Positions 27,196 to 40,347 of a DNA stretch of 40,347 nt are shown in pieces. The notes under the pieces were generated by a model. That model worked only from the letters and a program-made list of their open reading frames with translations, ran no database searches and was not told where the DNA came from. The position numbers and the translations under genes were made by a program. Source of the stretch: Acanthaster planci (lineage: Eukaryota; Echinodermata; Asteroidea; Valvatida; Acanthasteridae); NCBI RefSeq assembly GCF_001949145.1, contig NW_019091663.1, positions 2,379 through 42,725 of the forward strand. Reading direction: 5' to 3'. Each line of letters opens with the position of its first letter. Positions within the stretch are counted from its first letter, which is position 1.

Positions 27196-30100
27196 GTGAG
27201 TATTTATTATCACTATTTATCAGGCTGTCAGGTTTCATCAGTTGTGCGTACGTCACCCTGGCGTGTACCGTACAAATATACCCCCAGAACTGTGGGGTCC
27301 GACGTCCGCTCCGCTGGCGCTAGCGTCCGCGCCACACTCGTGGGGCTAACATGTACGTCATGTACGTGTATGTACAGTTTCAATCTTTGAGTCCGTCTTC
27401 CTTTGAAACCTGTGCCCCTGATTTGTCATACCTCGAGCCATACGGAGGAATAAGAACACACAAGCTCTAGCCCACCCCAAAATATTGTTGCCCCCTTTTA
27501 AAATCGCTGGGCATGCTGGGGTTCAAAACTAACCCCAGAACTGTGGGGTCCAACGTCTGCCCCGCTCCTAGGAAAGGGGTAGACGTCGGACCCCGCAGTT
27601 CTGGCGGTAGGCCTATATGTTGTGTCCTTCATTTACTTCATTTGCTGACAAGAGTGAGTTGCAAAAACAGTTCCATAATTCCATGTACCGACATCGCTTG
27701 ACACCCCTTGCACAAACCTTGAGCCTGTGCTGACAATTTCAAAGTATTTTCTGTTATCACTTTCCGATGGCCTATAAACCACTGCAAGGGAAAAAGTGAT
27801 GTCTGTATATTGAACTCTTACTGTTGCAATTGAAATAGGCCTGTTACGCCCCAACTACGGCATCAGGCCCAACTATAGTTTGGCTGGCCCAACTGCAGCA
27901 CAGAGGTCCATGCAGTGTGCATGTGTCCAGCATGTACCAAAGTCATATTGTTTATAATGTCATGTCTTAGATGAAGTGCCATAGTTTAGATGAATTGTGT
28001 CAAGTGTGAGATGCATGAACTTGGATAAGGTTGAAAAATTTTCTACAGAAATTGGTCAACAATAGTTGGGCCAGCCCAACTGCAGCACTACAGTTGGGAC
28101 TGTCACAGCTATAGTTGGGACAGATGCTATAGTTGGGTGTTGGGAGGGTGTTGTGTGACAAGCGCCCCCTACGTTCAAACTCTTCGCATTCAGTATTGTG
28201 CAGTGATGGAGTGGACATCCTTTTTTTTAGGTGTGGGAAGATGGACCACGATCCATGAACAGGCGGCAATAAATTTTAGTGACAAATTATTCATTTCAAC
28301 TGTGACTCGGAGTGTTTAAACCTGTATGATATATTTCTTATATGGGACTTTCACTTGTATCAGAAAAGTTAATCATCGGGATGAAAATTGTCTTCAGGAG
28401 AGATATTGTGTTTACCTTTTTGACCGTGCCGTGCCAACTTGCCGATGCGTTTCCCACATATGCGTTTGTTTGCGACGGTCGGTCGTGCGTGCTGTATCTC
28501 CACACGCTGTGAGTTTTGATCGAACGTGAAGAATTTTTTTACTACACGCGTACCCAAAAGCAATGGACAAAATTTAAATTGGACGCATCACTCGTGTTTT
28601 ATAACATTGCGGGAAAAGGGTCATGTTGAAGGGAACAATATCCTTGAAACGACTACAGTCTGAAGGTGAGGTCTTTAAACATACATTTCCGAAAAAAAAA
28701 TCAATGTTGAAGGTGGGAGTTTTACAAATTAAATTGGTGTCATGCATGGAATTAGGGGTGTTAATGTGAGGAGATCACAGTGCAGCGTGTGCATTGTAAA
28801 CGTATTTGCATGCAAGATCCATAGTTGGATCGAGAAGCTGAAATGGGAACCCTTTTCTAAATTCTCCATGAAACAAAAGGCTAGTGTACATATTGCAAAT
28901 AGAGAAAGTTCTTCAATATTCCTTGTAGATAATGGAAACGCTGGAGATTGGAACTTTAAATGAAACAGTTCCTTATGAACACCCCCTTTTAATGAATGGA
29001 ATAGGCTTACCGACCGTTGTGCGCCCGTCCCCCCCCCCTGGTCTGCCCATTCTACCCCCTTACTGGAGATTAGCAGCCCAGACCATTTGTCATGTTTGTA
29101 CTTGAACTATTGAGCCACACGAGTCACCAAGAAAGAAAAAGTCACTAAATTCTTTACACCGCACGTGTAGAGGCCCACACTAGTTGTAGAATTGAATGTG
29201 TTCGTCATGTTAAAGCTGTGTACTGTTCTGCTCTCTCAGAATGAAGATATGCAGCAGCAAATCATCCGAGAAACATTCCATCTAGTGTCCAAGCGAGATG
29301 ACAACGTGTGCAATTTCCTAGAGGGAGGAAGGTAAAGTACATGACCGGTTGGAGGCTGTGGCATTAATCTGTGTTGGGAACTGGGAGGATTGAGCAGACT
29401 TGGGTTAAACTAAGATTGCATGGCCATGGAAAAATTGAAAAGGGGATGGGAGAAGAGGATCGCTTGACAACACATGACCTAGCGAGGGGGGCTGTTCATG
29501 ATGCAAGTCATGTGTGTGCTGTAAAAACCTTAATTTTTCATTAAAATGGTGTATTTAAAGTTTTTTGTACTTGTTCTCTCTTTTTCAGCCCTGCAGAGTA
29601 CATTTTGGTGGCTGGAAAGTTAAAAAAAAAATGCAAAATCTGCCTTTTTTCTTTCCTGATCACTCAAAAATGGGGCGGGAATAATCCAATAACCCATCCC
29701 CTGTGGTAAAAAAGTGGGCGAGGAGGATATACACGTAACCCCCCCCCCCGCGCCAGGATTTATGCCCCTGGTTAAATGCCTGGAAAAGAGTTCCAAGTAT
29801 AAACAACACTACTTTTCCCTTAAAATGTTACAATAGCCGTCAGAAAGTTATAACACGGCCTAAAAAGTGAAATTTAGGAAGGAAAATTCTGAGGCATTTT
29901 TCAGACAAGTCTCATAGGTTTGTTCGTAGGGGCATCAAGTGCTGTCCGTATATGGAACTCTCTCCAAGGCCTGTTCTATGATCAGGAGTTGGACAAGATT
30001 AAATCCCAGAACATGTATGATTTGGGGGAGTATACTTCCTGTACCAGAGGCCCTCACTTCAAGGAACAAGTGCAGTGTAGTGCTGTAGTGGCCACCATCA

Positions 30101-32244
30101 GATGCACGAACTTTCACAAGATCACAAGACCATTCGCAAAATCAAACACAAGGAACACACTGGGTGAACAGTGAGATAGGAATGCTTTGGATGCAGTTTT
30201 GTTTGATTAGCATTTGACTTACATGTAAGAATCTTCAACTGTGTCACTATTCCCACCGTTTTTGTCTGTGAATATTTTTCAAGAAATGTCAGCTTCCAGC
30301 CAAAGGGCCATCACCCTCAAGATTTTTCCCTTAAAAGACTGCCTGTCCGAGATGAACTTCTGAAGGGGGTAGGAGTTCTGAAGTCGCGTATTGAATTTGC
30401 TGAGATTCATTCCACATCAAAATCCCACCAAAATAGGCATTTTTCACATCTGTTATCTTATATTTATATTACCAAAGTAATTTCCTTGCCATTTGTGTTC
30501 AGTTTGATTGGCGGTTCAGATTTCAAGCTTGTGTACAGACATTACGCCACTCTCTACTTTGTCTTCTGCGTGGATTCATCGGAGAGCGAGCTAGGCATCC
30601 TCGATTTAATACAGGTGAGTATTTCCAGAGAAGTAAATATGCAGAGTGTTGCTTTCTGTGAGGGGTATTAAGGGTCGCATCCCTATTATGTGACAATGAA
30701 TGATTCACGATCAAGGGCTGTTGACTGCAATTAATAAAACTGCAAGTACAATAAACTAGAACATATTCAACACAACATACAACATGTTCATTTAACGTCC
30801 CTGGGGAAAACATTGAACCGCATGCATGTAAATTTCTTTGATGAACTAGTATGTTTTATCCCCAAAATATGTATTGTTCTCAGGAAAGGGGTCGGACGAC
30901 AGGAAATCTTGGGGCAAGTTTGAGCACTGATTATCGTTCGACCAGTGGGCAATGGCTTCCTACCAGTGGGCTGGTGCAGTACAGTCGCACGCCAGCAACC
31001 CCAGTCATGCCTTTTTGCGAAATTGCATTGTTGTCGTTAGTTTGCGGTTGGCTGCAACTCTCCCTGTGTCCAGTCTCTCTTATTTTTTTCAATTATCTTC
31101 AGATCAGTTTTACACTCTGTACACAGTTACAAAAATGGCCATTGATAACCAGCTGTATGCAATAGTTCCTCAGTTTGAGTGGGATTTGTGGAACTACGCA
31201 GGGTTAACTATCAGTGCTATTTAATAGAACTTAACCTAGGGTTGAAATTTGAACACACTGTACATGCCCCTTTCGTTAAAACTAAGTTTTGAATGCAATA
31301 GCTTGACCAGGGACAAGCCTATCCCTCTTTGCACATGGAATTTGGCTGAAGTCTGTCTCATTAATATAATGTACAAGTAAGTGCTTCAATATCACATGAT
31401 GTAATATTTTGTTGTAATTTTTGTTTCAGGTTTTTGTTGAAACGCTCGACAAGTGTTTTGAGAACGTCTGTGAATTGGACCTCATTTTCCATGTAGATAA
31501 GGTAAACGATTTTGGTATCCGGATTTTCCCACCCAGACTTTATGATTACCAGATTCTGGTCTGCGGGCATTCACTTGGAATATCTTCTTTGTTTCTACCC
31601 CAGGTACACAACATTCTGTCTGAGCTCGTGATGGGCGGCATGGTACTAGAAACCAACATGACGGAAATCATGACGAGGATAGAGGAACAGAATAAACTGG
31701 AGAAACAGGAGGTGGGCTTTGCTTTGTTTAATTTGTCACAGGTTGTGGCTTTAAACTTTGGCTACTTTTCACAGAGAGCAAACTCAGTCTTTTTGTGACT
31801 GTTATTCCAGCTGTTTTGCTGTAACTTCCCTTTTTTGGTCTGGTATCGGGAACCTTTTCCCCCCCCCCCCGATTTTGTCAATAAACTGTATCCGTAGCCA
31901 TGGTCATTGAACACTTCTCAAACGTGGATTGGGGTATGTGCGTTGGCAAAGCAACAGACCAGGGAGTCTCTGCCCGAAGTTGGTGCCAAACTGAGAGGGG
32001 GGAGGTTCATACCTCCCACTTCTTCCATTGACTGATGCCCATGACCGTTGTTTGTAGACTGATTGAAATAATTTCCAACCGTTGATATCATTTCCATCAT
32101 ATTGGACGAATCGTGTGGGTATTTTTCTTCCAGGCGGGTCTGGCCGCAGCACCAGCGAGAGCAGCAGCTGCCGTCAAGAATATGAACCTTCCCAACATCC
32201 CCACACCAAACATCAACTTGCCCAACTTGCCGTCTTTCAAGTAG
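27127..32244 (+). CDS. AP3S: AP-3 complex subunit sigma, six coding exons, complete
   Basis: Small (sigma) subunit of the AP-3 adaptor, which with delta, beta3 and mu3 sorts cargo from endosome/trans-Golgi to lysosomes and related organelles. Exons: 27127-27195, 29240-29331, 30503-30614, 31430-31501, 31604-31711, 32134-32244; all phases close to 187 residues (vertebrate AP3S is about 193). The start MIKAILVFNNHGKPRL, the middle LVSKRDDNVCNFLEGG, YRHYATLYFVFCVDSSESEL and ILDLIQVFVETLDKCFENVC are near-identical to AP-3 sigma as I know it. This separates it from AP-1, AP-2 and AP-4 sigma, which lack the C-terminal extension ending NLPSFK. Invertebrates normally have one AP3S gene, so S1 or S2 cannot be assigned. 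Confidence 0.97.
27535..27604. repeat. Strong hairpin, 29-bp arms
   Basis: Arms 27535-27563 and 27576-27604 pair at 26 of 29 positions around a 12-base loop. A related single arm (CAGAACTGTGGGGTCCGACG) sits at about 27287. GC-rich compared with its surroundings. Confidence 0.9.
27846..28138. repeat. Cluster of AGTTGGG/CCCAACT words
   Basis: Eight occurrences in about 290 bases on both strands, including two copies of GCCCAACTGCAGCAC at about 27884 and 28074 and three close ATAGTTGGG/ACAGTTGGG repeats. Confidence 0.8.
29240..29331 (+). CDS. AP3S: AP-3 sigma exon 2
   Basis: 30 codons plus two bases. QQQIIRETFHLVSKRDDNVC matches the family. Acceptor ctctctcag. Confidence 0.97.
29664..29768 (+). 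repeat. Dispersed repeat R3, copy 2 (AP-3 sigma intron 2)
   Basis: aatgggg, CCATCCCCT, AAAAAAGTGGG, ATATACACG, a C-run, then GATTTATGCCCC, collinear with 19525-19622. Confidence 0.55.
30503..30614 (+). CDS. AP3S: AP-3 sigma exon 3
   Basis: Begins in phase 2, completing S54. It encodes LIGGSDFKLVYRHYATLYFV and on to LDLIQ. Donor gtgagt. Confidence 0.97.
31430..31501 (+). CDS. AP3S: AP-3 sigma exon 4
   Basis: 24 codons: VFVETLDKCFENVCELDLIF then HVDK. The acceptor is tttgtttcag and the donor gtaaac. Confidence 0.97.
31604..31711 (+). CDS. AP3S: AP-3 sigma exon 5
   Basis: 36 codons: VHNILSELVMGGMVLETNMT and on to LEKQE. Intron 4 is only 102 nt. Confidence 0.97.
32134..32244 (+). CDS. AP3S: AP-3 sigma exon 6 and stop
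   Basis: 36 codons plus TAG. An Ala-rich start (AGLAAAPARAAAAVKNMNLP) leads to an Asn/Pro/Leu-rich tail ending NLPNLPSFK, the sigma-3-specific C-terminus. Confidence 0.96.
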   Translation, partial: AGLAAAPARAAAAVKNMNLPNIPTPNINLPNLPSFK

Positions 32245-34395
32245 TCGCAGCCCGAACGGACACGCGTTTTAGATTAGATGCTGCGGACCGAGTATTGTTA
32301 CGGTACACCGTGTACGTACACATAGAGAGAATCTTAGAGAATCAACTGTGACCCCCCCTCCCAATTATGAGTGGCTGTTCCCATTGTTGTCCACCCTGAA
32401 TAAGTGTCACATTCCAGTCACGAAGACAAGAGGATGCAAACCGCGCAATGCTGTGACTTTTACGAATCGACATGCATCAGAATTGCTGCTCACAAAGCCA
32501 TATCATTTTTATGCATCCATCTGTCATGAGATGCCATCAGTGAAACTGTCTACGTGGAGAGACCTGTTCCTGCACCCCCAGAGCAACGTCCATAGCGCAG
32601 GAAGCACGCCTAGTGTGCCTTCAGTCACTGAGGGTTGATGGCTGCCCCCTGTTTGATGCATTATCCCTCAGTGTGAATGTTAAAAAACCTCGGTGAGGGC
32701 GCACTGCGTGGGCTGTGTAGAATACATGTAATAGGAGGAGGTTGTCGTTAACTGTGATGTCAGGACACTCACATGCCTGGGCTGTGCACTGTAGAACATG
32801 AAGCATGCGCATACATTTTGGCAAGCCACAACACCCAACTGTTTGATTGAGGATGCGTATAATGTGCATGTACCACCTGTGCGCGAGGATGGTGCCCATG
32901 CAGCAACAGCTTTGAATTCAGGTCGCTCAATTAATCAATATACTTGTACCATACACTGTATGACACAGAAAGCCGGGACAGAGGCCATTTCCAAATGACT
33001 TGGCCACGACTGGAAATAACTCATGCGACTGTGGAACTGACCTTAACGCGTTCACCATAGACGTGCATGTACATGGACCTGTCCTTTCCAGACATTACTA
33101 AGAAGTTAGGACACAACCTGAGTTATGTCAGACCTAGGTGTTTTCCAAGTTTCCTTTGCCTCCACATCAAAATATACATTTGCATGAAACATTGTTCTGC
33201 TTTCGCAGCACACCTTGTCACGCTCAGTGGACATGTTTCAAGTTTTCTTCCTCAGTTTTCATTCGACAGCTTATGGCACATGCCTGAATTTCTTTCTTAA
33301 ATCTGTGATGTCACAGCATGAAAAGTTCCAATACAGCCTCATTCCAGCCTTAGATACCAGACTTGGTTTTCTTTCGAATTCAATAAGATCGAGGGCTTAG
33401 TTGTGCAGCTTTCATGCTTTTCTCTTGTCTTCAGTTCAGAAGCTCATTCGATGGTACAAACTGTTTATTTCAGAATTTGCAATTTTCAGTGAAATTCTGC
33501 CAAACGTGTGGAAGCTAGCTATGACATGTACCTGTTGTGCTTATTTAGAGACCACCTTAGATGTTTAATTATGCGTATAAAGTCATTGTGATTATTCATC
33601 AATCTGGTCATGTGTTTCATTGTGCCTCAGAAATCCTTTAGTAGAAATTTTGAAGTTCCTTAAGCTTGACAGTTACTCCTTGATGTATGGAAAGACACAC
33701 CCCCTCTGTACACAGTGAACCCTTCACAGCCAGTCTTAATGGACTTAGCTGATTCCATATTCCAGGTAAAATGTATGTATTTATATTTCAACAAGTGCGT
33801 GTAGATTTCATACCTGTGTAGTGACTTAACGCTGAATTACAAGAGCCTCGAGTCACACTGTTGAAAGTAAGATTCTTAATTTCCATATGGCCTGTGATGT
33901 TCGCATATTAATGATGCAAATTGATTATGCTGAACTGGAATCAAACAAGACAGATTGGTGAGAGGGGCTCGGTGATGTGGAAATTGTGTACAAATCAAAT
34001 GAGAAGTGTTCTGAAAAGAAAAGGTTTTAGTACCCCAAAAGGCAGTTTACAAGGCCAGTGGGAAGTATGTGATGTATGACGGGTGCTGCATTTGAGCAGG
34101 GGTTAGGAACGGCAGTAACCAAAAAGTACCGATTTTTGCTTCGCTTCTTGAACTATCTCTTCGCGTCCCAGGAACATTCATGAGTCTTCGTACTCCTGTA
34201 GCCACACGTTAATACAGATCATGAGTAGACATTTTGTGTTTGGTAATTAGGAAATGTCAAAGTACTTGTACATGAGTAAGTGTATGTATGCTAGGATAAT
34301 TAACATTGACTTGTAACTGTTTTTGGTATCTTATCAACTGTGTAAAAAAAAAAACTGAAGTATTATACAAATAAAGATATCTATTGTATATCTTT
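32245..34395 (+). other. Probable AP-3 sigma 3' UTR
   Basis: No coding potential after TAG and no strong repeats, with AT-rich sequence up to an AATAAA at 34370-34375. About 2.1 kb would be a long but ordinary 3' UTR. Inferred from the first good poly(A) signal noticed. Confidence 0.45.
34370..34375 (+). terminator. Candidate AP-3 sigma poly(A) signal
   Basis: AATAAA preceded by an A-run, with GT/T-rich sequence (tattgtatatctttgttg) within about 30 bases downstream. Confidence 0.5.
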
Positions 34396-35446
34396 GTTGC
34401 TTCACCTCCGAGGTTTCCATTTCTTTACAGTCTAGATGCATATTTTCTTTTAATGACTATGTTTATGTTTACATGTTTATGAGCAATTGACAGAGAATGA
34501 TCCCCCACGGCAAACAAAGGACAAAACTTTTCCCAAAAAAATGTTCCCCAGGGAATTTTACATTGCTCAGGAAACTCATTTTAAATCCTGGAGAAAACAA
34601 TTATTCCTCACTACTTGAACTTTTTGCATTGTAAATTGCTACATATTATGACAACTCTACTTCAAAATAGGCATTTTAGCTCATTTATATGTAGCTCATC
34701 TCAGAAATCGTTCAGTTATCTTTTGCCTTGTGTAGTACTGCATTCAAATAACGGCAAATAGAACAATCACGTTGCTGAAAAATGAAAATACAAAATTTCT
34801 ATTTATTTCAATGGTCTACACTCCTCACATTAAACATCTCTAACGCAGACACCTTGAACCTAAATGCACACATTTGCTACAAAGTTACAATGGACAAGAA
34901 GATTCTTCTAAGCCTTATTGGATTTTGCCTACCATATACATTGTAGGACACCAGCACTAAATCAATCCTCTCTTGATGGAGTTGATGATTTGGGGCAATT
35001 TTCACAGAGGTGCAAAGTGGAAAGTATTCCATGGAAATTCAGGGGCAAATATAATCCCTGTGTGGGAATGAAGATAGTGCGATGGGGCAAATTACAAATA
35101 ACCATTTTGGTGCCTTGCCGTGTAATTCCAAACTATGGTCACCTTTATTTTCTGAAAGAAAAGAAAAAGAATTCAAACAGGGCAACAGAGTACTGAAATG
35201 CGACATCATTTGGAACCAAGAAGTGCTGTACAAACAAATGGAGTGCCTGCGTGTGTTGGTTCATGCGCTGGTCCTGGCCCTAATCTCTTTTACACACCAT
35301 TGTGAACATGATGTACTCACTAGGGTACTCTACACATGTACCAGTAAACCAGCAAAATAGTCAGGCTCCCTCCCTTTTCAGAGTATTCAATAAATGAAGT
35401 GAATTCAGGGAGCACAATCCAAAATGACCATCTTGTGAAACCAGTA

Positions 35447-35594
35447 TTGTATTCGAGTCCATCACAAGTGCCTTCACAGGGCTAGTCATAAGTAACAGGG
35501 TGAACGATGACAAAGGAATGCTTTTGTCACAGCTCATGTGAATAGCTTGTGAATTGGCTTAAGACTGAATGACTTGTGATGGACTTGAATACAA
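35447..35594. repeat. 23-bp inverted repeat
   Basis: Arms 35447-35469 and 35572-35594 (core ACTTGTGATGGACT) match at 22 of 23 positions. The loop is about 100 bases. Confidence 0.85.
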
Positions 35595-35750
35595 CAATGT
35601 TAGCAACAGTCAGCCAATCAAAATGTGAATGGATATGTGTGACATTTTGGTTGCTAACCTGCCTGCTGAGAAGAATTTTGTGCTTAAGAGCTCTTTAAAC
35701 CTGTTTTTTTTCTAAGGAATGTCAATGGCTGTGAGATGGAACAAATTAAC

Positions 35751-36350
35751 NNNNNNNNNNNNNNNNNNNNNNNNNNNNNNNNNNNNNNNNNNNNNNNNNN
35801 NNNNNNNNNNNNNNNNNNNNNNNNNNNNNNNNNNNNNNNNNNNNNNNNNNNNNNNNNNNNNNNNNNNNNNNNNNNNNNNNNNNNNNNNNNNNNNNNNNNN
35901 NNNNNNNNNNNNNNNNNNNNNNNNNNNNNNNNNNNNNNNNNNNNNNNNNNNNNNNNNNNNNNNNNNNNNNNNNNNNNNNNNNNNNNNNNNNNNNNNNNNN
36001 NNNNNNNNNNNNNNNNNNNNNNNNNNNNNNNNNNNNNNNNNNNNNNNNNNNNNNNNNNNNNNNNNNNNNNNNNNNNNNNNNNNNNNNNNNNNNNNNNNNN
36101 NNNNNNNNNNNNNNNNNNNNNNNNNNNNNNNNNNNNNNNNNNNNNNNNNNNNNNNNNNNNNNNNNNNNNNNNNNNNNNNNNNNNNNNNNNNNNNNNNNNN
36201 NNNNNNNNNNNNNNNNNNNNNNNNNNNNNNNNNNNNNNNNNNNNNNNNNNNNNNNNNNNNNNNNNNNNNNNNNNNNNNNNNNNNNNNNNNNNNNNNNNNN
36301 NNNNNNNNNNNNNNNNNNNNNNNNNNNNNNNNNNNNNNNNNNNNNNNNNN
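35751..36350. other. Assembly gap (600 N)
   Basis: Exactly 600 unresolved bases, so a scaffold gap whose true size may differ. Long open frames spanning it are artefacts. Confidence 1.
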
Positions 36351-36468
36351 TGAGCACCAAACCTATTTTTCCCACATAAATGCAAAGATTTCCAGCAAAA
36401 TCAAACACTGAAACTGATATCTAATTCTAAAATGGATGAAAGTAGTCACAATATAAGACGAATCTTGG

Positions 36469-36600
36469 AGTCTTAGGCCGTGTCCGAAACGGGCTTCCAG
36501 TGCTACGGCTAGGTCTATTGTCTGCACGTCTCCACGTACTTTCAATGGACTGAAGACCTATACCTAGCTCTAGACAACGGATTCGAATGCAGCCTTAGTT
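36469..36600. mobile_element. MITE-like imperfect inverted repeat
   Basis: The left side begins cttaggccgtgtccgaaac and continues to ggctaggtct. The right side reverses to ctaaggctgcattcgaatcc then gagctagg...aggtct. Arms are about 50 bases with several mismatches. Confidence 0.55.
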
Positions 36601-37944
36601 TTTCCCTAGCAAACCATCTCACATCTTCATTGAAATATGCACACTCTGCATACTTTGGTATTAAAAGCACAACGTAGCGGGCGAGTTGTGTCTGCAAAAT
36701 TCAAACTACATCACCCACAGTCGTGCACATGCGTTATACAATCTTTTGTACATTTACAAAATTGTAACTTCTAACTGATTACAAAAATAGAATCATATGA
36801 AATATAAAAACAGAAGGAGCAGCAAGAAAAAAGAAAAAAAAACTCCACCTCAAGAATATGTCCAACATCTAAAGACCCTCTGTAAATCAAGCATAAAACG
36901 ATTCGTTCTAAGAATGTTCCTAACCTTGTTAGTCTAATTGTGTTACACTGATTTCTTGAGATTTCAATTGTGCATTTTGAAAGAGCTGCATGTGGCCAAG
37001 CTTTGTGATTCATAAAAATTTTTGCATACTGTACGAAATTAGTTTTTAATGGCATAGTGGTCAGAACAAAATTAATTTACAAGCATAGATGTACTGCATG
37101 TACATGTAATTAGAATGAATTAATGTTTTACATCATATTAGACAAGCTCAAAGGATCCACATGTGACATCATACTCAACTTTGGTATATGAACAATTAAC
37201 ATAGAAAAGTATAAGGAGTTGTTTATGGAAAAATTATCACTTCATTGCTAAGAAGTTTAAAGTCATAACAAGAATTTTAACAACCCATGCACTTTTCAAA
37301 GAATGTTAAAATAGTTACGCTTTCATAGTTGTAATAAGACCCAACTAATGCCAAACACACAAGCAAATTCTATGTAAATATATAACTTTATCTGCGTATA
37401 AAGAATTATGTGACTATAGAAACTGAATTTAAGTTGTATCTGTCATTTCCTTGGCACTGTCGGTATGGCTTGGTGTAATTAGCACATGTGCTTTCGCACG
37501 TCAGTCTGTGATAATTCACCTGGAGAAACCCAGATGCATTATCTTCCTAAACACGCTGGGCCCGTTCCACCAACCCCTAAAGAACAAGAAAAAGGGTGTA
37601 TACAAATGTTAGCATTCCCCAAAACAGAACATTACTGGTTGCTTAGGGTTAAACACGGGCACAATTTTAATATTAAACATTAGTGCACACTGATTACGTA
37701 GTAATCCGCCCCGAGTTGAAGTGCACCCCCAAGCGGCAAAAGAAAGACAGATGGTTGTAAGCTTTTCCAATCGGGTTCTCGCATTCTGCGTGTACGCAAA
37801 GACCATACATCGAGGAATAAATTTGTTATGCGTACTCAGCGTGCTCTGCGTCAAACGCGCCATTGATCTCTATTATAAACATGTGCTTATGTGGTGTGTA
37901 CAAAAAAAAAAACGCCCTCTTTTGTTGCGCTCGGAGCAGATGTA

Positions 37945-38215
37945 ATGATTGTAGTGCATATAAAGCCCTTTCAATTGTGTCCATGATCTCCAAAGTGCTT
38001 TATGATTATGACCCTAGTTGTCAGGCAAGACCAGTCAGCAGTTTGTATCAGTCTATGAACAAGTATTGTCTATACCCTTGCAGGTACCTAATTATCACCC
38101 TAGGTGGATAGAGGAAAGTTGGCGGGGGGAAGACTTGCGCAAGACCACAACATGTTTCTAGCTGTTAGATTCGAACCTCTGACTTCAATTGGGAGCCACA
38201 AATCCTAGCTGGCCA
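37945..38215 (-). mobile_element. tRNA-derived SINE-like element
   Basis: On the minus strand: A-box-like TGGCCAGCTAGG, B-box-like GGTTCGAATCT, then a body containing a GTCTTGCGCAAG block and CACCTAGGGTGATAATTAGG, ending near AGGGCTTTATATGCAC. Similar CTTTATA...TCTTGC...TTCGAA arrangements are common dispersed repeats in marine invertebrates (general recollection, not a search). Confidence 0.5.
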
Positions 38216-38421
38216 CAAAGCAGCCTGATTGGTGGCCAATTATCCATTGAACACTTGAAGACGTAAAGCCCATAGCGTCATATTCAAAAGACATGTATAA
38301 CACGATCAGGCAGTAAATACAGACGAAGGCAAATGAACGACTGGTTAAACCACCCAGTTTTTGTGACTTGATGAGCCACGTGCCTGGCTCAAAACACTCT
38401 CGGGGGACTTCTCTATTGAAC

Positions 38422-40345
<1,924 letters not shown>

Positions 40346-40347
40346 GA

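Larger units (their letters stand above)
27196..29239 (+). other. AP-3 sigma intron 1, 2.0 kb
   Basis: It holds a 29-base-arm hairpin (27535-27604), a partial copy of its arm at 27285-27310 and the AGTTGGG cluster at 27848-28137. No coding exon. Confidence 0.8.
34396..38421. other. Convergent spacer between AP-3 sigma and SQOR
   Basis: AT-rich, with an inverted repeat at 35447-35594, the assembly gap, a MITE-like inverted repeat at 36469-36600 and a SINE-like copy at 37945-38215. The SQOR 3' UTR and perhaps a last SQOR exon would lie here; I could not identify either. Confidence 0.6.

Noticed and set aside
29920-30174. 84-codon frame in AP-3 sigma intron 2
   Set aside because: No recognisable family. 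AP-3 sigma exons 2 and 3 join in phase without it.
35684-36411. Open frames of 205-233 codons across the gap
   Set aside because: They consist almost entirely of N; pure artefacts.

Overview
The window is animal (metazoan) nuclear DNA. It has large intron-rich genes with GT-AG junctions, AT-rich introns, many small non-autonomous transposons and one 600-base assembly gap (35751-36350). The three genes are conserved animal genes. Repeat content, TGTACATG-rich tracts and recurring GTAGGCCTAC palindromes suggest a marine invertebrate deuterostome such as an echinoderm, hemichordate or amphioxus. That placement is an inference from general appearance, not a match.

Gene 1 (+, 2274-21731) is a complete M13 (neprilysin/endothelin-converting-enzyme family) zinc metallopeptidase. 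I rebuilt it as 21 coding exons giving 754 residues, with every splice phase closing. It has a short cytoplasmic tail, one type II transmembrane anchor, ten cysteines that match five family disulfides, HEITH and GENIAD zinc motifs, and the HSP...R substrate-binding block. One intron is GC-AG. A spacer of about 5.4 kb follows (21732-27126), holding repeats and a CpG-rich stretch.

Gene 2 (+, 27127-32244) is the sigma subunit of the AP-3 adaptor complex, in six coding exons (187 residues), followed by a long probable 3' UTR ending near an AATAAA at 34370. Gene 3 (-, 38422 to the right edge) is the 3' part of sulfide:quinone oxidoreductase (SQOR): three coding exons including the catalytic Cys of the GDC motif. 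Its 5' exons lie outside the window. AP-3 sigma and SQOR converge. The three genes have unrelated jobs (extracellular peptide cleavage, endosomal sorting, mitochondrial sulfide oxidation), so nothing operon-like is implied.

The accessory content is transposon-derived. It includes a 3' remnant of a non-LTR reverse transcriptase, two tRNA-derived SINE-like copies, a foldback MITE family with two full copies and one half copy, a nested insertion with a visible empty site, an inverted repeat pair bracketing exons 10-12 of the peptidase, and several orphan hairpins. I found no dedicated new gene system. The most unusual points are the repeat/splice-site relationships, the SQOR stop codon lying inside a splice-donor consensus, and altered residues in the peptidase.
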